64,000 bases of DNA from Bacteroidia bacterium. Lineage in GTDB: Bacteria; Bacteroidota; Bacteroidia; J057. Position 1 is the stretch's first letter. The number at the start of each line of letters is the position of its first letter. The stretch lies in assembly GCA_019695295.1 (NCBI GenBank), contig JAIBAH010000003.1, forward strand, positions 53,939-117,938, written 5' to 3'. The position numbers and the translations under genes were made by a program. Shown piece after piece: positions 38,301-46,700 of this stretch. The notes beneath the pieces were generated by a model. It had not been told where the DNA came from. It worked only from the letters and a program-made list of their open reading frames with translations, and did no database searches.

Positions 38301-38424
38301 AGCCAATCATATAGCCGTTCCCAGATGCCATACCTCCGGCAGAAGACATAGCTTGTCGGGGGATATACTGTGCGGAAAGTTGCCACACCGCACTTAAATA
38401 AAATATAAGTAAAATATTTTTCAT
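35392..38424 (-). CDS. Ig-like repeat surface protein, T9SS type A
   Basis: The 1010-residue product has a signal peptide (cleavage after LSAQ). The N-terminal region holds two copies of a roughly 45-residue unit (SAGGMASGNGYMIGWTIGQT and SAGVTSIGNGYNLCWTVGEA, each ending QGF.QPD) separated by Gly/Asn-rich linkers. Eight or so Ig-like domains follow (about 200-920), many with C...W...YYR patterns such as TRYYRAVVTSSGNGC. The sorting domain begins LYPNPASEKITLEG and ends with MIKFVKE. Probably an adhesin or cell-surface filament component. CCGG words are moderately common, more like the backbone than the Rhs gene upstream. Confidence 0.85.
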   Translation of the reverse strand: MKNILLIFYLSAVWQLSAQYIPRQAMSSAGGMASGNGYMIGWTIGQTGTNTLQSGSNILVQGFQQADPDSIASLNTGGGGNGNNNGNGGNNAFVPSLNRDVIGSAGVTSIGNGYNLCWTVGEANILTIGANPLLTQGFHQPDDSTQSPNGNANNNNYGLGNFGSGGNGQSFTYNSSGQLVNQTVAGTSPMPTNATPANQANCMGLTVTLSVTGNANATFNWYNQQAGGTLLGTGNTFITPPLTINTTYYVEAVVNGCPSDRVPIPVTVSPCLTTNAVATGPHCAGSTISIPFTAVGSSNPVNIFSAELSNASGSFSSPVIIGTLNGTTSGTIVAQIPPNTPAGSGYRVRVTSSSPASVGLDNGADITITAPNFTPTTTVNRTSICIGGSATFTNTFIGTPTPYTRQWQVSTDNITYSNVSGATSGTYTATFNTAGTYYYRIAVIKSGQCSGYSNAIAVTVVPDPSVTITGGATYCGSGATTFMANPVYGVGTNTLKWQISTNNATWTNVSNATNPTYTTPTLTGTRYYRAVVTSSGNGCNTGVSNVGVITVNPNPALVANPTSSTICIGGVRTLQISGATAYVWSPATGLNSTTGSSVTASPTTTTTYTILGTNTATGCNSTITTTVNVVPDAFISSITGNLSLCSGGSTLLTANITGGNGTCNVTWQSSTNGTTWTTINIPNTTTAYVGTTYQTPNLTANRYYRARVTGCTGIGCGASGYSSSVMVAVTPDPVITISSSATNVCNNGSVNLNATVTGGLGSCPITWQLSTNGTTWSNTGGNSASLAVYSITSTRYYRAIINCNGVGCSIDTSNTLTLNVVANPTVTLTGGGTYSSGSPVTLTVNVSGGSGVCTYSWFTRPNAQSPFTLISGVNTATYSFTASATAQYRVQAFCNSCASVYSNIPTVTVTPPSRYANPELQTSNSESLTAFSLYPNPASEKITLEGKGLQDGTFSILLMDMMGKTVGEWEEKTEVPDWSGEFDISLLSIGIYYYRIKQGNFEQMIKFVKE

Positions 38425-38482
38425 AATAAAATATGTATTTGAAATTTAATAATACTAAAACACAACGAATGTAATGCGATTA

Positions 38483-39451
38483 TTATTCTTTATTTTCAAC
38501 TTCAGGACTGAAGGTTTCTATTAAGTCAAAGCCTATCCCAAACCCAACATAAGGTTGAATTTTTTTAGTTTCATTGCTAAAACCGTTTTGCAACCCTGCA
38601 CCTAATATCAAATTCCAACTTTGCATCCCAAATGCTACGCTCCATCCATAGTTCAACCCAAATTCTGTTCTATCTTGAGTTTTATTATCAATGGCACTTA
38701 AACCCATATAAGGACCTTGTGCGATATATCTATTTTTAGGCTTTACGAATTCGCTTTCGTAAATTCTTGTGTGTCCATACACCCACATATAAGACACATT
38801 AGCATTCAAAAAATCGGTTTCAACAGTCCCATTTTTCTCTCCGAACAACAATATTCTAAAAGGCAGGTTAGTAGCTGTCAATTGTTGCATTCTATAGGGA
38901 ATATCAAGGTATTTATATCTCTTACAAGAGGTTAAATCCCAATTTCGGATTACAAAATAGAAATCTTCGCCATTATCGTCACTATTGACAATAGTATTGA
39001 GTCCTTTGTGCGGGTCTGCTATTTTCTTTGATTTAATAAAAGCAGTATCCTTAATATCCCAAAACTTAATAAAAAGTGTATCTTCATTTCTATTTTTGAT
39101 GACACCTATTAGCTTTTCGGAAGCAATGGCTTTGGGAATGGGAGAAGGAATACAAACAGAATCATTTTTTAGTATAGGAATAGTCAATGCCTTTAAGGAA
39201 CAAGTAAAAGTATCTTTTGTCAAATCACTTTTAAACAAACAAATGAGGCTATCTCTGTTCAAAGTAAAGTAACCCACTGTATCAGTCTTGGCTATTTTTC
39301 TTTCTTGTACCAAAAATAGCTGCCCTTTTACCGTATCGCTGAATGTTTTATTTTTGAATAAATAGCCAAATTGACGCTCCATTCCTTGCTGCGCTTGCAG
39401 TTGAAAGAGCGTAGATAGAAGATATAGACAGAAAAAAACAAATCGTTTCAT
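38483..39451 (-). CDS. Exported protein of unknown function
   Basis: Family not recognised. The 322-residue product has a signal peptide (MKRFVFFCLYLLSTLFQLQA, then QQ). The middle is rich in Lys, Asp and Thr strands; the C-terminal third (FGLNYGWSVAFGMQSWNLIL, then QPYVGFGIGFDLI) has the alternating aromatic pattern of outer-membrane beta strands. It could be a small barrel or barrel-associated protein. It is 97 bp downstream of the lectin-like gene and part of the minus-strand accessory block. Codon use is AT-rich with almost no CCGG. An immunity role against the Rhs toxin tail is conceivable from position only. Confidence 0.7.
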   Translation of the reverse strand: MKRFVFFCLYLLSTLFQLQAQQGMERQFGYLFKNKTFSDTVKGQLFLVQERKIAKTDTVGYFTLNRDSLICLFKSDLTKDTFTCSLKALTIPILKNDSVCIPSPIPKAIASEKLIGVIKNRNEDTLFIKFWDIKDTAFIKSKKIADPHKGLNTIVNSDDNGEDFYFVIRNWDLTSCKRYKYLDIPYRMQQLTATNLPFRILLFGEKNGTVETDFLNANVSYMWVYGHTRIYESEFVKPKNRYIAQGPYMGLSAIDNKTQDRTEFGLNYGWSVAFGMQSWNLILGAGLQNGFSNETKKIQPYVGFGIGFDLIETFSPEVENKE

Positions 39452-39489
39452 ATTGAAAAAAATTTAATGTTGTTTGAAAACGGGTTTTG

Positions 39490-39528
39490 TTGTTTCGGAC
39501 TACGCACAAGGCGGGAAGTCCGAAACAA
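39490..39528 (-). terminator. Hairpin after the lectin-like gene
   Basis: TTGTTTCGGACT pairs perfectly (12 bp) with AGTCCGAAACAA. A near-identical hairpin follows the Rhs gene at 40711-40764. Confidence 0.6.
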
Positions 39529-39548
39529 TGTGGCTAGTTTACACCTTA

Positions 39549-40526
39549 TCACGGTCTTAACGTATTGCTGTATTCTACTACCACACACCTGTAAGTAAAG
39601 TTTGCTCCACAGTCATTCCATTTATAGTTTGCAGAGAAAAGTATCTCACAAACATCTTCGCCAGGTCCACTATTGTTAGGCTCTGTAGCATTCCAGTTCC
39701 CATACCCTGCATTTAGCCCCGTAACAGGAATCTCGCCCGTTACCCACCAAAAATATCCTTCCATGTAAATATCCGTAAGCCCTAAAGGAGTACCACCATA
39801 TCCCGCAGAGTTTAGCGGAGTGAAAACATTGTTTATTAAAAAGGTATTTTCCTCTGGTGTTGTAATCGTAATCAAATGCCCCTTTGCTTTTCTGGCCAAT
39901 TCCTGTGCTTGCAACCAAGTAATATCCGCAGGCGTAGTAAACACTGCATAGACGTGTTCGTTCTCACTCCAATAATAACTATTGCTGTAAGTGGCTGTAA
40001 TGCTTGTACCCGGGACAGTAAAAGAGGTAGGTCCTGTGTACCTTTGGTAGAGTTTACGTGCTACGGTAGCCGTATCTGAATTGTTTGCGTTCACAGCGAG
40101 GGTAGCGGTATTTGCCAAAATTGCACGAGAAGCAGTATCAGCCTTGGTAGCATGAAAAGCATAAGGCACAGAAACCATTTGTACCCTGCTGCCTATGGGA
40201 TTGCTATTCACATAGACTTGCAAAAACTTTGCCCCACCTCCCCAATTAAGGGTAGAGAAATTCCCAAAAATGACGGTACCGCCCCCAATCTGTACATTTA
40301 CCACCCCAAAAGCATTGGGTGCAATCCCATAATGGTTTTCATAATACAAGAGATTTCCTCCTGTAATCGCATCATGAATCGAAATCCCTAAACCAATCGT
40401 ACCTGAGGTTATCAGCGTACCATTGGCATCTCTCACCACTGCTTGGTAATTGATACGTGCGGGAGCCTGCGAGAAAGCAGCTGTAAAAGCCGCAAGAAAA
40501 ATGTAGAAAAAAATGAAATGTTTCAT
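39549..40526 (-). CDS. Secreted putative adhesin with C-type-lectin-like C-terminal domain
   Basis: The 325-residue product has a signal peptide (cleavage after AFSQ). Residues 21-130 (INYQAVVRDANGTLITSGTI, then GLGISIHD, APNAFGVVNVQIGGG, RVQMVSVPYAFHA) are a module shared almost word for word with the 48548-49444 protein. The C-terminal 160 residues look like a C-type lectin fold: WLQAQELARKAKGHLITI, the WxWVTGE-type core, WNATEPNNSGPGEDVCEI and a final KWNDCGANFTYRCVVVE. The EPN-like motif suggests sugar binding. It lies 266 bp downstream of the Rhs gene on the same strand. Confidence 0.8.
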   Translation of the reverse strand: MKHFIFFYIFLAAFTAAFSQAPARINYQAVVRDANGTLITSGTIGLGISIHDAITGGNLLYYENHYGIAPNAFGVVNVQIGGGTVIFGNFSTLNWGGGAKFLQVYVNSNPIGSRVQMVSVPYAFHATKADTASRAILANTATLAVNANNSDTATVARKLYQRYTGPTSFTVPGTSITATYSNSYYWSENEHVYAVFTTPADITWLQAQELARKAKGHLITITTPEENTFLINNVFTPLNSAGYGGTPLGLTDIYMEGYFWWVTGEIPVTGLNAGYGNWNATEPNNSGPGEDVCEILFSANYKWNDCGANFTYRCVVVEYSNTLRP

Positions 40527-40710
40527 ATTGAGATAAAATTAAAAATTGTTCTATTAAATTTAATCTATCTGCCATTGAGAAAAACCATTCTTTCAGAAGG
40601 TATTTTTTAGGAAAAACAAAAAAATACACCAAAATACTTCTTTTTTAGTGCCTTCCGATAGGAATAGCTTTTCTTCAAATACAATGGCAGATAGATTGTC
40701 AATTGGTTTT

Positions 40711-40764
40711 GTTGTTTTGGACTACGCACAAACCCTGCGTTACTGGCAAGAAGTCCGAAACAAC
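40711..40764 (-). terminator. Hairpin after the Rhs gene
   Basis: GTTGTTTTGGACT pairs with AGTCCGAAACAAC with one wobble, and encloses a 28-base loop. It lies about 30 bases past the Rhs stop codon. Confidence 0.55.
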
Positions 40765-40792
40765 ATGGGAGAATTTTGAAACAATGGGGAAA

Positions 40793-43700
40793 TTAGAAAA
40801 CACAAAGGGTTTTCCCTGATTGTATTTTTGAAACCGCATCATTATTTTTCAAAACAATACACCCATGTGAGCTAGTTCTTGGTCCGTTAAAAGTTCCTCT
40901 ATGGATTTGAATACCAGAACGTCCATACATTTCTGTACCAAACTGAGGTTCTAATCGTGTTCGTACCTGTCCTTTTGCATTTGTAAAACTTTCTCCAACG
41001 TTATAACAACCTCTTGGAATAGGTCCTACATTTTTAACATTTTCCATAGAAGGATTATTATAGCCGTCTCCATTCCCAGAGTATCCCTCAAGGCTTAAAT
41101 CTGAGCCTGTTAAAGTGCCACTGCTTGAGTCATAATTATAATCCCCAGTCTTTCTTACAACGCTACATTCTAAATCTCTATCAAAAGGATGGCTACAGTA
41201 ATTATACATTGTCGTAAACGCCCCTGAAGCAGCCCCTGAAGCAAAATCGCCGCCGCCCAAAGCAGAAGCAGTACCGCCTATCATAGCACCTGCTATAACT
41301 TTCCCTGCATCAGAACTAATACTATTCATCGCAAACGCTCCTAAGCCACTTCCCTCAAAAGCACCCGTAGCCATGCCCGATTTGAAGCCGTCCATGAAGT
41401 TCCCCCCACTCACAGCTTGGTAGGTGCCTTGCAATACGCCATGCCCTACACCTTTGATAGCAGCAGAGGCAAGATAATTTCCTCCCTTTAAATAAGGGTC
41501 GGCAATATCTCCAATACCATGAGAAATGCCTCCCATTACCCCTGATACCGCGGCTCCTTTCAGCCCTGCTACCAGTGCATCTCCCAAACTCCCCCCTGCG
41601 GAGGCTGTAGCGAGAATGCCCTGCGCAAAGCCGCCTGCGGCGGCAGAGACGGCGGTAGCCATCACCCCCGAAAGCCCCCATGCTGCACCTACTCCCCCCG
41701 TAGCCATTGTAATCGCTATACTCGTCCCTATTTTCCAAACGGTACTACCAAAGGTTTCCTCGCCCCATTTGTTTACCTGTTTTACTTGGTCATATAAGCC
41801 TTCTGCCACTGATACAATGCCATTCCCTAATTCCTTAAATGCACCTGATATGTTGCCAGAAAACAAGGCTTTGTTAAATTTCAGCGTACTCGTAGCGATA
41901 CTTTTGAAGGATTTTATGGTAGATTTTACGGCAATCGTTACCAACTTCTTCGCTGCATGGAATATTTTGCCAAAGAAATAACCGCTTGGGTCCGTAAGCG
42001 ATAGTGGATTATTGCGGCAGTAGGCATAGCGGTGCATACTTTGGTAATCGGTAATATCCTCAAAAACGGGGTCTGCACTGATAAACCTGCCGATAATAGG
42101 GTCATAGATTCGCCCGTTCATATTAATAAGCCCAAACAAACTGAGGTGTTCATGCCCTGTAAAGCCTCTATCATATCGGCTATCATTCAGCGCGAAAGCA
42201 ATGGGTTGCGCAGAGCCATCTAAGTTTCGCCTTCTGCCCCAAGGGTCGTAGTTAAATTCTGCTGCTTTTTGTCCGTTTGCATTGCTTATGCATTGCAGAG
42301 AACCTAAATGGTCTTTGTGCCAATAGTCGGTATAGTTAGTAACTGCATTGGTGCTGAGTTGCTTGCGTTTGTTTTCTACGGCAATAACTCCACCTCCGCC
42401 ACCACGTATATACACCATTTCCCGAATAGTAGTATCCGTTACCTCCTTTTCATAAAGATTAGAAACATAAATCTTCTTCTCTTTGAGTTGGTTATTTTGG
42501 AAAGTCTTCTGCACAATCCGTTCTCGAGAAGGTCCATAGTCTATTGTCATACTATCCGTAGCCCTGCGAATAGATTTAACCATTTGATAACTATGGTAGC
42601 GAACCGAATTTTGGAAAGTAGGCAAGCACGTATTGGGGGCGGCATCTATGCCTGTGAGTTGATAAGGCTTAGTAGGGTCATTATAATAGTAGGTACCTAC
42701 ATCAGATTTGGTTTTAATATTCCCATTTCTCATATAGGAAACATCTACATCATACACATTATTAATGGTGGCAGAAGTAAGACGATTGAGGTCGTCATAG
42801 GTGAAGTTTTCCTCATAGTTTCGTATTTGGTCTTTGCGTTTGACAAGGTTTGCCAAAGCGTTGTACTCATATACAAAGTTTTGAATATCTGCATTCTGCG
42901 TATTAGTCGAGCGTACTTGTTTGAGCCAACCTGTGCCTGCATCATACGTGCGTGTAGTCGCTACCCCATTTCCATATACTTCATTAGTTATCTGCCCCCA
43001 GACATTTACATTTGTTGCTTCCCAATAAGTAAAGTTTGTTTGGGGGTTTTTGACTTTTTCTAAAAAACCTCTTGCATTGTACTCTTGCTGTATTTGCAAG
43101 CCTGTAGGATAGGTAATCATGGACAAACGCCCGTAGCTATCATAGTCAAAACTATTTGAGTAAGTGCTACTATCTATGGTATAGCTTTCGTTTGATACTC
43201 TGCCTACATAGTCAAAAAACACCTCATACTGATAGCCATTAGGGGATTGAAGCGTACCTACTTTCCCTATTCCTTTTGGGCGATTGTCATACGTCCAAGT
43301 GGTTGTACCTTCTTTTTCTATTCGCTGCGTCATTCTGCCCAAAGAATCGTATTTTACGTTAATGGTGTCATTATCAGCGTCTATTTGCTGCAACATATCG
43401 CCAAAACTATTGTATTTATAGCGAATGGTGCCAATATGTGGCTCGAATACCTGTGTTTTTCTGCCAAAATGGTCGTAGGTACTTACCACCGAAATTCCAT
43501 TGTGGTGAATTTTGGTTTGATTGCCTGCGGCATCATATTCGTAGGTAACTACATTATTCTGATTATCCATTACAGCAACTAATTGCCCCAAGGTGTTTTT
43601 AATTTCCTTGTGCTTCTGTCCTAGCGGATTGGTAGTAGTCAGGGTTAAGCCTTTGTACTGCATATCGTAATTGAGTGTACCAATGTTATTAGGCGCAGGC

Positions 43701-46700
43701 ACTTGCTTGCGAATCACCCTACCTAATGTATCGTATTGATATACCGTTTGATTGGGGGTGCTGCCTGTATAATAGGGGTCTGTTTCCGTTACGATTTGTC
43801 CGCGTTTGTTGTAAACGGTTTTTTCTAAGGTCACATGTGCAGCCAAGCCGCTATAACCATCTAATTGCACTAAAACTTCTCTACCCAAACGGTCATACCA
43901 ACTTCTTTTTGCTGTCTCACCCGATTGCTGCATCACCATATAATAAGAAGCCTCTGGTGGGCAGCTTGCATCACATTTGCGCATATCCCAAGCCTCCCAA
44001 GTGCCATCAGGATATTGTTTATACATAACGCGCCCCAGTTGGTCATAACCTATGGTAGTAGTAAGTCCATTTGCATCTGTTTCTGTCAATATCAAGCCAT
44101 TTCCATCATCATACGTTTTAGTAAGTTGATGTCCTAATTCATTGGTAACAGTAAGTTGATAACGCCCCTTGCTATCAAAGGTAAAATTCATTAGCCTTAC
44201 TTCTGTTTGAGTACCATTCCAAGCAATCGTTCTTTTTTGTATGGTATTTCCAAACTGATTGTAGGAATATTCCGTGGTGATTTTTCGTAACGCACCCGAA
44301 TCCGGCTCTGTTACTTCTCGTATCAGCCTACCTGTACCCAATTCATAATCAAAAGCAGAAGCGCGATGAATGGATTTATTTCCTCTGTAACGATATAGGT
44401 CTGCACGAGTCATGCGTCCCAATAACCAATTGGTTTTATTCACAATGCCATAATCATATTGGCTAACCGTAGAATCCAGATTTCCCCCACCAAAATTCAT
44501 AATATTTTTGGTTAAATCTCCATATTCATTATAGGTGTTGGCTGTAATCGTAGTGCTTACCAAACTCCCATCTAAATCGTAAGATTTAGAAACCGTACTA
44601 TCAATATAAGCAAACTGAATATCGCTATAGACATTGTTGTTGAAATAATAAGGGGCAGATTTGTTACTATATACAATATCGCTCAATAGTTTAGGAGAGG
44701 CTGTATTTGCATCTAAAATATTTTGCTGCCGTTTCAATGCGCCGCCTTTTTTGTAGTCTTCCTCAAAGGTTTTGATAATGGTGGTATTAGAAGTCATATC
44801 CAAGGTTCTAATTTCCTTAAATCCTCTAAAACCTCTTCCTTCCAAACTCATTCTTGCCCCTTTGTAAAAATATTTTACTCGATTTCTTCCCCCAATACCA
44901 TCATCAGTACTGTATGAAGCTACTACATAGAAAGAACCTCTGTAATCGTAATCTGGATAAGTGGCAGCAGTCCCTTTTTCATAGACCGAATCAAGGGTAA
45001 GCGGTGCATATTCTATCTCCACACTTGCGCCATTGCCTGTTCGAATACTATCCATTTGGTGATACATGACAATGTTGTTTCTGTACCAATTGTTTTGCCC
45101 TGCGATAATATTGTAGGTCATCAAATCAGATAAGCCTCTGTTACTAAAACCTTCTATCAAAGCAGGTTTATTCTGCATATCCGCAGCCAGAACAGGATTC
45201 CAATAGCCTGCTTGTGTAGGTTGGGCAGGGTTTAAAGCGGTAGTAAAATCCCAATTCCCTTTGTTCATAAACCAGCGATTATCTCCATTCGAGGGGTCAT
45301 ACCAATATAAATCAGCATAACCATCTGAATTAAAATCGCGTACAGAAAGGTTTGTATTGGGCTTAGTAATCGCAGAGGTAGGCATCACTACGCCTGAAGT
45401 CTGCTGCACAAAGGTCAAATTACCCCTGTTTACAAAAAACTTAGTTTGCCCTGATGCGCTGTTGTACCACAGAATATCGGTATTGCCATCTGCATTAAAA
45501 TCGCCATATTCTAATCCCTCTCCCCCCGTAATCGAAGCAGGGTTGATAAGCTGCAAACCCGCAGCGAAAGTTACCGTATTTCCATTTCCTTGATTGATAT
45601 AGAGTTGATTTGCGCCTGTCGTTTTATCATAATAAAACAAATCGGTCAAGTTGTCATCATTCAAGTTGATAGGAATAATGCTGTAAGTACTATCGGTATA
45701 ATTGGGTAAACTCGGATAAGTAACGTTTACATTCCATTGCCCCCCACTTACCCCATTGTTGAGATAAATATGATACTTTTGCCCATTGGGGTAAGAACCA
45801 TCGTATGTAAAATTACAACCACTCGGTGTATTTGCTCCCAAATTCTTCCAAGGATTAAAGCCATTTTGAGAACCATCATAGCAATCCACAAACAAATCGC
45901 TTCTGCCATCTCCATTGAAATCCGAAAAGGAAAGATTGCTGTAGTCTATATTATAGGCATAGTTGTAAGGGCAAGGCTGCCCTCCACAAGCCTGATTAGG
46001 ATTATCCCTTCCTAATGCGATTCCCATTTGACAAAGAACATTCGCAGGAATTGTTGTACTGGTTTCTGTGAAACCTAAATTTCCCCCAAAACTTCCTTTG
46101 TTGTTGAGATAGACTTTACAGGCAGCAATATTTTGGGTGTAATCGAATTTGTTGGAGGGGTAAACAGGTATTGCTCTATTACTATTTGTAAACTCCCAAC
46201 ATGCCACATAATAATTGTTGCACCAACAACCATAAGGATTATTAGGGTCAGCACAAGAACCACAACAAGTGCCATTTACATTCTCCCCCGTATAACCTAA
46301 TGGTGCGCCCCCAAATACGCAGGGTTGGGTACCATTTAGATAAGCTGTTAAACTCTTCTTTACATCTCCAGTATAATTGCAGGTACTAATGCTTTGATAA
46401 CTATTCTGAAGAGATTGGTGGGAATAAGAAAAGTTTGTTTGGCAATTTGACGCATTAATAGCTGTAATAGTGCCTTTATTCAAGTCATTTGTGGGATTTG
46501 GATAAGCATTCTGATAACCTGTAGTTGGAGCATGTGCTGGTGCCCCTGGATAAGGCTGACATGCAACCCAATGGCTAACATAGTTATGGGTAGGAGGAGG
46601 AGGGTCAAATGGACCAAAATTACCTACAACTGGATTTTCATAATGATTTGCTGCATTACACAAATTCTGGTGCGTAGTTTTCACAGGAAAAACTACCAAA

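Noticed and set aside
42308..43063. 251-codon plus-strand frame opposite the Rhs gene
   Set aside because: It is an antisense shadow of the YD-repeat region, where the minus-strand frame is unmistakable.
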